The position numbers and the translations under genes were made by a program. A stretch of DNA of 33,955 nt from Deltaproteobacteria bacterium. GTDB lineage: Bacteria > Desulfobacterota > Desulfuromonadia > Geobacterales > Pseudopelobacteraceae. The notes below the pieces were generated by a model. That model was not told the origin of the DNA. It saw only the letters and a program-made list of their open reading frames with translations, and searched no databases. Location: NCBI GenBank assembly GCA_014380135.1, contig JACMKN010000113.1, forward strand, positions 1-33,955. Direction: 5' to 3'. This document shows positions 1 to 6,422 of the stretch, in pieces; position 1 is the first letter of the stretch, and every line of letters begins with the position of its first letter.

Positions 1-2150
1 AGGGCGAGAAAGGCAGCCGTTGCAACGGCGGGTATGCCCAGCCAGAAGATGGCGGGATTGCCGAAGGAAACGATGCTGGAGGCGGTTCCGTCGGGGAGAC
101 CGGCCCCGGTGTACATCCAAATCGGATGCAGGTCCAGCGGCCATGACCACCAGGGTGAGGAAAAGGGATGGGTGGCCTGCAGCGTCCGATGGTAATTCAG
201 CATGTGGGCCTGAAGGCGGAAAACACCCGTCAGATCGTGACCCGGACCGGGCAGGGCCAGGTACGGAAGAAATGCCGAAAGATAGATCAGGGCCGGCAGC
301 ACCCCGAATGCAACCAGGCAGACGCCGATCCGCCGCAGGAGAAATCCGGCCATCCCGTACATTGCGGGATAATTCCGCTGCCGCAGTTCCGCTGCCGTCC
401 GCAGGATCACCAGAAGGACCATGCCGCAGCCGGCATAGAGCGCAATCCACTTACATGCCGCTCCGATGCCGAAGGCGACCCCTGCCAGGAGCAGTGTCAG
501 GTTCGTGCTGCGGCGTGGGCTTTCACCTTTTTCCGGGAACAGGTCGAGAATGAAGTAGTACATCAGCAGAATGAAAAAGACACCGTAGACATCAATCACC
601 GCTACCCGACTCTGGGCGAAACGCATGAATTCGACCGTCATCAGGAATGCGGCACAGAAGGCGTAATAGCGGTTGCGGAAAAGCTTAAGGCCAAAGAGGT
701 ACATCAGCGGCACCAGCGCGACTCCGAAAAGCGCCCCGACGACCCGCCAGCCAAAGGGATTCATTCCGAAAACGGCAATGCCGGAAGAGATCAGGAGCTT
801 TCCCAGCGGCGGATGGGTCGTTTCGTACGGTTCGATCCGGTGGAGCATTTCCCAGGCTGTCCGGGCGTGATAAATCTCGTCGAAGTAGAATCCGGTCCGG
901 AAGGAGGGGGCGAATTCGAAGGACGACTGCTCGTCGATCAGGCTTTTCGTTTTTCCCCTGTCAGCGCCGGAGAGCTCTCCTTTAACGATCTTGAGATCCG
1001 TCAGTGGAATCCGGCTCCCCTTTTCGACAAAGGCAATTTCGTTCAAACGGCCGCCGGGAGTGTCGGCGGTGAGGCGGACGGCGCTGGTCCGTACGGTAAC
1101 CTCGCTGTACTTCCAGACGCCCACGTCGTCTTTATTGAATGATGCCAGTTCGACAAAGGCTCCGGCAGGGTTGAGCGCGGCAATCGAATACTGGCTTCCA
1201 TCGCCGCTACTGTCGTTGATGCCGCAGTAATAATAGATGCGGGAAAGATCCACCTCGCGGCCAAGATTTATGGTCACTGATTCGCCGGCCGCGGTGGATT
1301 GCCAGCCTGTTTCAGGGGCAATGTGGCCGCCGAGATTGAAGAGGGAAACCAACAGACAGGCAACCGACAGGGCCGCCATCACGGTAATATCAACCAATTC
1401 GACCTTTTTATGCGGCGCAGCAACCGGGTCGGTTTCATCCGGCGCCCATTCGCCAATATTACCGCCCCGGCGCCGAATAATGGCTCCCCAACACGCAAGC
1501 AACACTCCAATACAGCCCAGGGCCGCTATGACCGCTCCACCTGCACGGACCCGGCCGACCGGAGCGGGGGCGGTAACCGCAGGAGGCTGCAGCGATGCTA
1601 CTCGAATGCCGGCTGGTGCGCTGCTTACCTTTGCCACCGTTACATCTCTGAACCGGACAGTTCCGCTGTTCAGGCTGCCATACCCGCCGACACCGACCGT
1701 TACGGACAGCTTCTTCTGGTCTGAACCGGTTTTTCCATAAAACTCAAGCAATTGCCAGTTGTTGCCGCTGCCTTTGATGTCAGGCGAGCCATCCTGAATC
1801 TCTGCAACAGAAATTCCGGCGCCCCGGGCGGCGGAACCGACATTTTCGCTGCGGGCCAGACAGGCGAAGCGATAGACCGTATCCGGTTCCACCGACAGTT
1901 CACGTACGAAGCGGGCGTCGTTGGGGGCTGCCGCAACGATTTGAAGCTGAGCACCGTCCTTTCCCTGCACGATTTCGAAACGGGCAGTGCCCGGTTTCCC
2001 GGAGGAGGCGTTCCAGTCGTATCTCATCCACTGCTGAACGCTCAACGGTTTGTCGTCAGAGGTTAAGGCCTGGATCTCACTTGCTGAAAGTGCTGTTGCA
2101 GTCAACAGCAGCAGTAGTGTGCTAAAAAGCGTTCGCAATACTCCGCTCAT
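1..2150 (-). CDS. GT39 protein O-mannosyltransferase (PMT-like), C-terminus outside window
   Basis: Membrane glycosyltransferase expected to move a sugar from a polyprenyl-phosphate donor to Ser/Thr of exported proteins. The start is the ATG at 2150, behind a GAAGGAT-like ribosome site; the frame stays open to base 1 (716 codons, no stop). Seen: a signal-like hydrophobic N-terminus (about 1-22); a beta-rich module (about 30-175) resembling carbohydrate-binding sandwiches; two membrane segments (about 205-225 and 247-268); a discoidin-like module (about 285-390); then the PMT core with YFDEIYHART (acidic pair at 423-424) and ETTHPPLGK, followed by many membrane helices. The DE pair and THPPLGK are hallmarks of the GT39 family. 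The 400-residue extension before the core is not usual for the family. It follows a Pro-Thr-rich cytochrome gene across a terminator and shows no clear promoter of its own, so read-through expression is likely. Family is sure; the sugar and substrate are inference. Confidence 0.88.
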   Translation of the reverse strand, partial: MSGVLRTLFSTLLLLLTATALSASEIQALTSDDKPLSVQQWMRYDWNASSGKPGTARFEIVQGKDGAQLQIVAAAPNDARFVRELSVEPDTVYRFACLARSENVGSAARGAGISVAEIQDGSPDIKGSGNNWQLLEFYGKTGSDQKKLSVTVGVGGYGSLNSGTVRFRDVTVAKVSSAPAGIRVASLQPPAVTAPAPVGRVRAGGAVIAALGCIGVLLACWGAIIRRRGGNIGEWAPDETDPVAAPHKKVELVDITVMAALSVACLLVSLFNLGGHIAPETGWQSTAAGESVTINLGREVDLSRIYYYCGINDSSGDGSQYSIAALNPAGAFVELASFNKDDVGVWKYSEVTVRTSAVRLTADTPGGRLNEIAFVEKGSRIPLTDLKIVKGELSGADRGKTKSLIDEQSSFEFAPSFRTGFYFDEIYHARTAWEMLHRIEPYETTHPPLGKLLISSGIAVFGMNPFGWRVVGALFGVALVPLMYLFGLKLFRNRYYAFCAAFLMTVEFMRFAQSRVAVIDVYGVFFILLMYYFILDLFPEKGESPRRSTNLTLLLAGVAFGIGAACKWIALYAGCGMVLLVILRTAAELRQRNYPAMYGMAGFLLRRIGVCLVAFGVLPALIYLSAFLPYLALPGPGHDLTGVFRLQAHMLNYHRTLQATHPFSSPWWSWPLDLHPIWMYTGAGLPDGTASSIVSFGNPAIFWLGIPAVATAAFLA

Positions 2151-2185
2151 TTTTTCATATCCTTCGTGAAGAACAGCAGGTTCAA

Positions 2186-2219
2186 CAAAAAAACCGGGAG
2201 AGCTGAAAGCTCTCCCGGT
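2186..2219 (-). terminator. Intrinsic terminator after the Pro-Thr cytochrome gene
   Basis: A perfect 12-bp stem (2193-2204 with 2208-2219) and 3-base loop are followed on the minus strand by a run of seven T. It lies between the cytochrome stop and the glycosyltransferase start, only 36 bases before that start, so the glycosyltransferase would depend on incomplete termination. Confidence 0.9.
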
Positions 2220-2314
2220 CGGAACAATTACGGCATCAGCAGATTTGATATGCCGAATTCTTCTGCAGTCGGGCTGTTCTCAGTATACTGATGTCGCCCA
2301 AGCTGCCGAAATGA

Positions 2315-2833
2315 CTACTGCCCGGCGGCCAGCGCGGAAAGCTGCGCAGCAGACAGGGCTCTGAGGGAGGCCGAGCCCATTCCGCCCTTATTGCCGCTGA
2401 TGGCGGACTGAGTCGAAGATGCTGATGCGGTTTGCTTCGACGATCCGTGGCACCCGGCGCAGTACTGGTTGTACAGAGCAAAGGTCTTGGCAGGAGCCGG
2501 AGTCGGTGTCGGAGCAGGGGTTGGCCTAGGCGTAGGAGCTGGCGTAGGAGCAGGAGTTGGTCTCGGTGTAGGAGCCGGCGTAGGAGCAGGAGTCGGTCTC
2601 GGTGTAGGAGCCGGCGTAGGAACAGGAGTCGGTCTCGGAGTTGGAGCTGGCGTAGGAGCAGGAGCAGGTGTTGGGGTCGGTCTTACACTGTGTTTCCGGC
2701 CACGTCGTCCGTCACGATCGTTATCGCGGTCGTCATCACGGTCGGAGTCGGCAAAACTGGTGGAAACGAGTCCTGCGATGAGAAGGCTGCTGATGGCACA
2801 CACTGAAACTAACTTCTTGGATTTAAAAAACAT
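2315..2833 (-). CDS. Secreted monoheme c-type cytochrome with Pro-Thr repeat linker
   Basis: A 172-residue exported cytochrome. The ATG at 2833 follows a strong GGAGGAAAG ribosome site. Seen in order: Sec signal peptide (about 1-28, ending SFA-D), an Asp/Arg-rich stretch (29-47), a Pro-Thr-Ala repeat with regular Arg (about 51-115, 12-residue period [12 protein letters not shown]), and a small haem domain with CAGCH (125-129) and a likely axial Met at 152 in GGMGS. This fits a class I monoheme cytochrome tethered by an extended linker, acting outside the inner membrane in electron transfer. Known Geobacter extracellular cytochromes such as PgcA also carry Pro-Thr repeats, but those have more haems, so I do not give the name. 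The gene lies behind two tandem GEMM riboswitches and before a GT39 O-mannosyltransferase, which makes the Thr-rich linker a candidate glycosylation substrate (inference). Confidence 0.88.
   Translation of the reverse strand: MFFKSKKLVSVCAISSLLIAGLVSTSFADSDRDDDRDNDRDGRRGRKHSVRPTPTPAPAPTPAPTPRPTPVPTPAPTPRPTPAPTPAPTPRPTPAPTPAPTPRPTPAPTPTPAPAKTFALYNQYCAGCHGSSKQTASASSTQSAISGNKGGMGSASLRALSAAQLSALAAGQ
2494..2683. repeat. 36-bp tandem repeat coding the Pro-Thr linker
   Basis: Nearly identical 36-base units (for example 2566-2601 and 2602-2637) with degenerate flanking units encode the 12-residue Pro-Thr-Ala-Arg period of the cytochrome linker. In-frame length change by slippage is expected for such an array. 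Confidence 0.9.
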
Positions 2834-2885
2834 TGGGTCTTTCCTCCGTTATTTTTGGTTTTGTACATTTCGGTTGAAACAGCAA

Positions 2886-2930
2886 TTACTGTGAAAAACG
2901 TTCACCCATGCAATCTTTTTGTGGTTGCAT
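2886..2930 (-). CDS. Possible 14-codon leader ORF between riboswitches and cytochrome
   Basis: A short frame starts at the ATG at 2930, directly after an AAGGAGG sequence, and ends at 2886. The ribosome site is only two bases from the ATG, which is too close for good initiation. It may be chance, or the purine run may serve another purpose in the leader RNA. Confidence 0.2.
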   Translation of the reverse strand: MQPQKDCMGERFSQ

Positions 2931-2972
2931 CTCCTCCTTGTGAGTGTTCCCCCGCTGTTTTCCGTGTCCGGA

Positions 2973-3031
2973 CACAGAGACAGCCAGGGACCGAAGTAAG
3001 GTGACATTTCGGCATCCTGGCTGTCTCTGTG
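2973..3031 (-). promoter_or_regulatory. Expression-platform hairpin of the second GEMM riboswitch
   Basis: A perfect 16-bp inverted repeat (3016-3031 with 2973-2988) encloses a 27-base loop that can form an inner 5-bp stem (CCGAA/TTCGG). Its first arm is part of the second aptamer, so ligand-bound aptamer and hairpin exclude each other. No T run follows on the minus strand; instead a 12-base palindrome GTGTCCGGACAC overlaps its base. It is therefore not a standard intrinsic terminator. Confidence 0.7.
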
Positions 3032-3080
3032 AGACCCTGTAGGCTTTCCGCCCCATTCTCGCGAATGGTTTAGTATTATC
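3003..3080 (-). promoter_or_regulatory. GEMM-Ib (cGAMP-type) riboswitch aptamer, second of two
   Basis: The 78-base minus-strand segment has the GEMM-I core: AAACCATTC, a GCGA tetraloop, GAATGGGGCGGAAAGCC, then a GGGTCTC/GAGAC stem and a terminal GCCGAAA, closed by GATA/TGTC. It matches, from memory, the Geobacter 3',3'-cGAMP riboswitch much more closely than the Vibrio c-di-GMP Vc2 aptamer. It differs from the first aptamer at only 5 of 78 positions. Confidence 0.9.
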
Positions 3081-3111
3081 GTCTATCGCCTGCTGAGAAG
3101 AATGGGCACAC

Positions 3112-3161
3112 AAAAAAAGCCGGGTTGCCATATATCAGTTATGATATTTCGGCAACCCGGC
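3112..3161 (-). terminator. Riboswitch-controlled terminator of the first GEMM unit
   Basis: An 11-bp GC-rich stem (3151-3161 with 3119-3129) is extended by an inner ATATCA/TGATAT stem and followed on the minus strand by seven T. Its first arm GCCGGGTTGCC lies inside the first aptamer. Ligand binding should prevent termination, making this an ON switch. Confidence 0.9.
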
Positions 3162-3220
3162 TGTCTCTGTGAGACCCTATAGGCTTTCCGCCCCATCCTC
3201 GCGAATGGTTTAGTATTATC
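3143..3220 (-). promoter_or_regulatory. GEMM-Ib (cGAMP-type) riboswitch aptamer, first of two
   Basis: Same 78-base architecture as the second unit, with GATA/TATC closing pairs, the AAACCATTC-GCGA-GGATGG hairpin, GGCGGAAAGCC, and the GGGTCTC/GAGAC stem. The changes between the copies mostly keep pairing, such as U-G to U-A in the tetraloop stem. It is the first aptamer transcribed, about 25 bases after the predicted start site, and overlaps its own terminator. Confidence 0.92.
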
Positions 3221-3250
3221 GACTACCTTCTCAGCAAATTGTTGACTGAA

Positions 3251-3277
3251 ATTATATCGAATACGGAATCATGTCAA
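3251..3277 (-). promoter_or_regulatory. sigma70 promoter of the tandem riboswitch leader
   Basis: TTGACA (3272-3277) and a consensus TATAAT (3251-3256) lie on the minus strand with a 15-base spacer (16 or 17 if either box is shifted slightly). Transcription would start near 3244, so the whole leader with both aptamers is made. Confidence 0.75.
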
Positions 3278-3620
3278 CCCTTTTTCTGAAATTTATTATT
3301 GAAATTGTTTGAAGCCGTAAAAATTAATAACAGAGTATTTTATGTAAGTACCTGCCGGCAAAGAATTTTTCTTGGCAGATGTGGCCCCTGTCTGGAGAGT
3401 TGTCAGCCATGGTCTCTTCTCCTTGGGGCACCGCTTTTGAACACGGAATTGGTATCTGCCGGTCATTGATTCAGTTCTTTCATGAGTTCCACAACAATCT
3501 TGCCACTATGCACACCGGCCCCAGGGATCGTGTCGATCAGGTAATCGTTCTTCAGGGTGGTTCGTCGTGCTCTGTCACCAGCACAATATTGCCGATATCA
3601 CGTCCTTGGATTGTAGCGCC
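3278..3620. other. AT-rich intergenic stretch with a possible degraded gene end
   Basis: No intact gene is convincing here. The first 100 bases are AT-rich and carry the upstream side of the riboswitch promoter. The rest shows only a frame-disrupted coding-like stretch on the minus strand, listed separately, and lies just beyond the terminator of the small cytochrome gene. Confidence 0.5.
3463..3615 (-). pseudogene. Possible remnant of an unidentified gene, frameshifted
   Basis: On the minus strand a coding-like sequence begins ATIQGRDIGNIVLVTEHDEP. One frame shift near 3555 then lets it continue as LKNDYLIDTIPGAGVHSGK to a stop at 3463-3465. The residue pattern looks like the C-terminal part of a real globular protein, but there is no start codon or ribosome site and I do not recognise the family. 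Confidence 0.25.
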
Positions 3621-3658
3621 AAAAAAACAAGAACCTTCTGTGACGGGAAGGTTCTTGT
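3621..3658 (-). terminator. Intrinsic terminator after small monoheme cytochrome gene
   Basis: A perfect 12-bp stem (3647-3658 with 3627-3638) with an 8-base loop is followed by a T run on the minus strand. It ends the transcript of the cytochrome gene that stops at 3685. Confidence 0.88.
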
Positions 3659-3684
3659 TCGCAAATGCTTGCATGGAAATGGGC

Positions 3685-4002
3685 TTATTTGCTTTTCAGG
3701 GGACTCAATTTTTTCCAGTAGATGCCAAGCACTTCCTGCTCTTTTGCATTTAATACGGCCCCTCGCTTTTCCATGACTTTCTGAATTATGAACATGTTCT
3801 TCCCTGCAGAGAGCGCGGCATCAATCCTGTCCCTTGAGTGGCATTTGGTACAGTTTCTGGCAATAATACGCTGGGCTTGTTTGAAATCACCACCCCTTAC
3901 ATTGCCAAGATTGGTACCCGACTGTGGCACTTTATCACCTGCAAATGTAATCTGTGTTGTAAATAAAGATAATACAGCAGAACAAAGCAATATCCGATTC
4001 AT
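3685..4002 (-). CDS. Small periplasmic monoheme c-type cytochrome
   Basis: A 105-residue exported protein with a signal peptide (about 1-21, ending TFA-G) and a single CTKCH haem site (51-55). A likely axial Met is at 70 or nearby in GKNMFIIQKVME, followed by a C-terminal helix. I chose the ATG at 4002 because the GAGGA ribosome site has the right spacing to it; the ATG at 4008 overlaps that site. The layout fits a small soluble electron carrier. It lies about 80 bases after a rubrerythrin-like gene on the same strand with no clear terminator between them, so the two may be co-transcribed, which would suit peroxide or oxygen detoxification. Subfamily not identified. Confidence 0.85.
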   Translation of the reverse strand: MNRILLCSAVLSLFTTQITFAGDKVPQSGTNLGNVRGGDFKQAQRIIARNCTKCHSRDRIDAALSAGKNMFIIQKVMEKRGAVLNAKEQEVLGIYWKKLSPLKSK

Positions 4003-4082
4003 ATGCATCCTCGTTTAGAATTGTAAACGGCCTGATGCCATAAGGCAGCAGACCGCTTTCGGCTTAGCAAATTCCCAATAAA

Positions 4083-4580
4083 CTATTCGCGAACGTATGT
4101 ATCCTGGTCGGTCTCATGGACCATACCCATGATGTGGGCATATTCGGACTCAATCAAGGCATAATGTCCCTGTGTCTCTTTTACCACCCTTTCAAAAACC
4201 GCTCTTACGGCTGGATCTACAACACCTTGTGCAAGTTGTGTGTATTGTCCGATACATTCTTTCTCTTCAATAAGAGCAAGCTCAAGAGCCCTCTGCTCGA
4301 CCATGTCTTCGACGATCGCTTTTTCAAGTTTCATGAATGTGGGGTTTTTGGTGTCTGCCGGAGAGTTCATGTATGAAGTCAAGTTACCAAATTCTGCACC
4401 TTTGTAGTGACCAAAAAAAGCTTTTAAATGACCAGCTTCTTCATTTGCCAGTAATTCCAGAACTTTTTGGGCTCTTTCGTTTTTGGCCACAGAAGCTGCT
4501 CTGCGGTAAAAGTCCATACTGTCTTTTTCTGCTTTAATTGCAAGGCTGATGGCCTCTTGAAGCGTATATTCCTTACCCAT
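4083..4580 (-). CDS. Rubrerythrin-like ferritin-fold diiron protein
   Basis: A 165-residue four-helix-bundle protein of the rubrerythrin superfamily without the C-terminal rubredoxin domain. Iron ligands can be read as E18, E48 with H51 in EEAGH, a Glu in the IEEKE segment near 105-110, and the EtqgHY motif near 135-140. Such proteins reduce hydrogen peroxide or store iron in the cytoplasm of anaerobes; without rubredoxin the electron donor must be another protein. The ribosome site is GGGGGTGA before the ATG at 4580, and a sigma70 promoter lies just upstream. It precedes the small monoheme cytochrome gene on the same strand. Its base composition is more AT-rich than the housekeeping genes further right. 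Confidence 0.85.
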   Translation of the reverse strand: MGKEYTLQEAISLAIKAEKDSMDFYRRAASVAKNERAQKVLELLANEEAGHLKAFFGHYKGAEFGNLTSYMNSPADTKNPTFMKLEKAIVEDMVEQRALELALIEEKECIGQYTQLAQGVVDPAVRAVFERVVKETQGHYALIESEYAHIMGMVHETDQDTYVRE

Positions 4581-4610
4581 ACTTTCACCCCCGAGAGATA
4601 GTTTGTATAC

Positions 4611-4638
4611 AGTATAAACATGATTCCTGATTGGTCAA
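4611..4638 (-). promoter_or_regulatory. sigma70 promoter of the rubrerythrin-like gene
   Basis: TTGACC (4633-4638) and TATACT (4611-4616) lie on the minus strand with a 16-base spacer, about 30 bases before the start codon. A palindrome-like GTATACAGTATAC overlaps the -10 and could bind a repressor. Confidence 0.65.
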
Positions 4639-4679
4639 CAATTTTATGGAGACCTGTTATTAAAAAACGCAAAAATTGC

Positions 4680-4708
4680 TTGACAAATATATTGTCGCAA
4701 CGTACATT
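4680..4708 (+). promoter_or_regulatory. sigma70 promoter of ppsR
   Basis: TTGACA (4680-4685), a 17-base spacer and TACATT (4703-4708) on the plus strand, about 55 bases before the ppsR start. It is divergent from the rubrerythrin promoter. Confidence 0.65.
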
Positions 4709-4765
4709 CTCATTAGAAATAATGACCGTCAGTCTAATTAACGTGATGGGTGGCGCTTTAGCATC

Positions 4766-5575
4766 ATGAAGACAATTTATGTGCTTTCCGATTCTACTGG
4801 AGAAACCGCAGAGCGTGTCATACGTGCTGCTCTTTCACAGTTTTATGAAGAAGATGTCCGGGTACAGCGACTCTTTCAAATTCGTTCTCAAGCTGACGTG
4901 CGACAGGCCATGTCAATTGCAGTGCACGACCCGGGACTGGTTGTGTATACTTTGGTTGATCCGCACTTGTCAGAGGCGGTGGAGCGTGTGGCAGAGGAAA
5001 ACGGCCTGATAACCGTCGACCTGCTCAGTCCGTTGATATACAACCTGTCCCGCTATCTTGGTGCCCCGTCACGGGAAAAGCCGGGTTTGCTCCACCGGAT
5101 TGATACTGATTACTATCGGCGGGTTGAGGCGGTCAACTTCACCGTTAAGCATGATGACGGGCAGGAAACGCGCTACCTGCATAAAGCCGATCTTGTGCTG
5201 GTTGGCGTGTCGAGGTCATCCAAAACGCCTCTTTCAATGTACCTGGCTCACAAAGGGTATAAGGTTGCGAATGTTCCACTGGTATTTGGAATTGCACCTC
5301 CTGAAGAGTTGTTTGAGATCGATCAGGGCAAGATTGTTGGTCTGCTGATTGATCCAAAGAGACTTGTGGAAATCAGAACCTCGCGATTGATCAATATGCG
5401 GCAAAGCCCGCGTGGTAGTTATAATGATTACCAGCAGGTTGAAGAAGAACTGGCTGCCTGCAGACAGCTCTACCGGCAGCATCCCGAATGGTTCGTACTT
5501 AATATCACGAATAGATCAGTCGAAGAGGCCGCATCCGAGATAATGCGGCGTATGGAGAGCAAAATTAAACCGTGA
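4766..5575 (+). CDS. ppsR: Pyruvate,water dikinase / PPDK regulatory kinase-phosphorylase (DUF299)
   Basis: A 269-residue member of the PpsR/RP1 family. These enzymes switch PEP synthase or pyruvate phosphate dikinase off with ADP-dependent Thr phosphorylation and on with Pi-dependent dephosphorylation, in the cytoplasm. The diagnostic N-terminus YVLSDSTGETAE (5-16) and the P-loop GVSRSSKT (147-154) are both visible, and the length is normal. The ATG at 4766 is the only start that keeps the conserved N-terminus; the ribosome site is weak. The target enzyme gene is not in this window. The gene stands alone, 51 bases before a response regulator on the same strand. Whether the partner is PpsA or PpdK cannot be told from this sequence. 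Confidence 0.93.
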   Translation: MKTIYVLSDSTGETAERVIRAALSQFYEEDVRVQRLFQIRSQADVRQAMSIAVHDPGLVVYTLVDPHLSEAVERVAEENGLITVDLLSPLIYNLSRYLGAPSREKPGLLHRIDTDYYRRVEAVNFTVKHDDGQETRYLHKADLVLVGVSRSSKTPLSMYLAHKGYKVANVPLVFGIAPPEELFEIDQGKIVGLLIDPKRLVEIRTSRLINMRQSPRGSYNDYQQVEEELAACRQLYRQHPEWFVLNITNRSVEEAASEIMRRMESKIKP

Positions 5576-5626
5576 TACATAAGAGTGTAGTTACAGTGCT
5601 GCCTAATTATAAGAAAGGAGTTTCTG

Positions 5627-6298
5627 ATGAAAATTTTGATTGTTGAAGATGAAAAAAAGGTTGCAAGTTTTATCAAGCGTGGACTTGAGGATGATGGTTA
5701 TCAGGTTGCAGTGTGCCATGACGGTGCAGAGGGTCTCAAGCGGGCAATCGGTGGAGACTTCAATCTGATTATTCTCGATAACATGTTGCCGAAGAAAGAC
5801 GGTGTAACGGTTGCGCGTGAATTGCGTGAAGCTGGCAATCAGGTTCCTGTGCTGATGCTTACCGCCAAGGATACAACTGAGGACATCGTCTCAGGTCTTG
5901 ACGCCGGTTCTGATGATTATCTGACCAAGCCATTTGCCTTCGCAGAACTTCAGGCGAGAGTCAGGGCACTCATCAGGCGAGGAGAGCAGGACCGCGGAGC
6001 TGAAATCCGTTTTGCAGACTTGCGCATGGATCCTGTTAATCACAAGGTCTGGAGAGGTCAGACTGAGATCGTTCTGACTGCCAAGGAATACACGTTGCTG
6101 GCATTCATGGTGCGTAATGCCAACACCGTTCTCAGCAGAGCAAATATAGCCGATAACGTCTGGGAATACCCGTTTGAAACCTTTACCAACATCATCGACG
6201 TATATATTAATTATCTGCGCAAGAAGGTCGATGGTAAATTCCCCACCAAGCTCATCCATACAGTTCGCGGTCAGGGGTACATACTGAAAGAAGGTTAG
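5627..6298 (+). CDS. OmpR/PhoB-family response regulator without adjacent kinase
   Basis: A 223-residue two-domain transcription regulator. The receiver domain (1-118) shows the acidic pocket EDE (7-9), phosphoacceptor D51 in LDNMLP, T79 and K101 in TKPF. The winged-helix DNA-binding domain follows, ending in HTVRGQGYILKEG, typical of the CusR/PhoB branch. The ATG at 5627 follows AAAGGAG. These regulators normally sit next to their histidine kinase; here the next gene is an HtrA protease and the 124 bases between hold no kinase fragment. The context suggests envelope-stress or metal control of the protease, but that is inference. Confidence 0.93.
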   Translation: MKILIVEDEKKVASFIKRGLEDDGYQVAVCHDGAEGLKRAIGGDFNLIILDNMLPKKDGVTVARELREAGNQVPVLMLTAKDTTEDIVSGLDAGSDDYLTKPFAFAELQARVRALIRRGEQDRGAEIRFADLRMDPVNHKVWRGQTEIVLTAKEYTLLAFMVRNANTVLSRANIADNVWEYPFETFTNIIDVYINYLRKKVDGKFPTKLIHTVRGQGYILKEG

Positions 6299-6351
6299 CA
6301 GGGGTTGATTTTTCTGGCGTGATTTATTATCTTGTTTAGCCAAACGGTCTG

Positions 6352-6412
6352 GGGCGGTGTCGTGACTCAAGCGATACCGCCCTGATCTGTTAAATACAGA
6401 AAAAAATCAGGG
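6352..6412 (+). promoter_or_regulatory. Structured leader before htrA
   Basis: Two hairpins can form. The first is an 11-bp stem with one G-U pair (6352-6362 with 6372-6382) and no T run after it. The second is CCTGAT/ATCAGG (6381-6386 with 6407-6412), whose last arm touches the GGGAGG ribosome site of htrA. The stems share bases, so they would be alternatives. Confidence 0.4.
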
Positions 6413-6422
6413 AGGTCAGATT

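Noticed and set aside
168-1142. Plus-strand frame of 324 residues opposite the glycosyltransferase
   Set aside because: The composition is typical of an antisense frame of a GC-rich gene; the minus strand carries the GT39 motifs throughout.
2494-2683. Regular 36-bp repeats considered as a CRISPR array
   Set aside because: The units are directly joined without spacers and encode the Pro-Thr linker in frame.
2469-2894. Long plus-strand frame rich in Val-Gly repeats opposite the Pro-Thr cytochrome
   Set aside because: It is the antisense image of the Pro-Thr repeat; the minus frame has a signal peptide, haem motif and ribosome site.
3379-3753. Plus-strand frame of 124 residues in the intergenic region
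   Set aside because: It crosses the minus-strand terminator and the end of the small cytochrome gene and has no ribosome site or recognisable domain.
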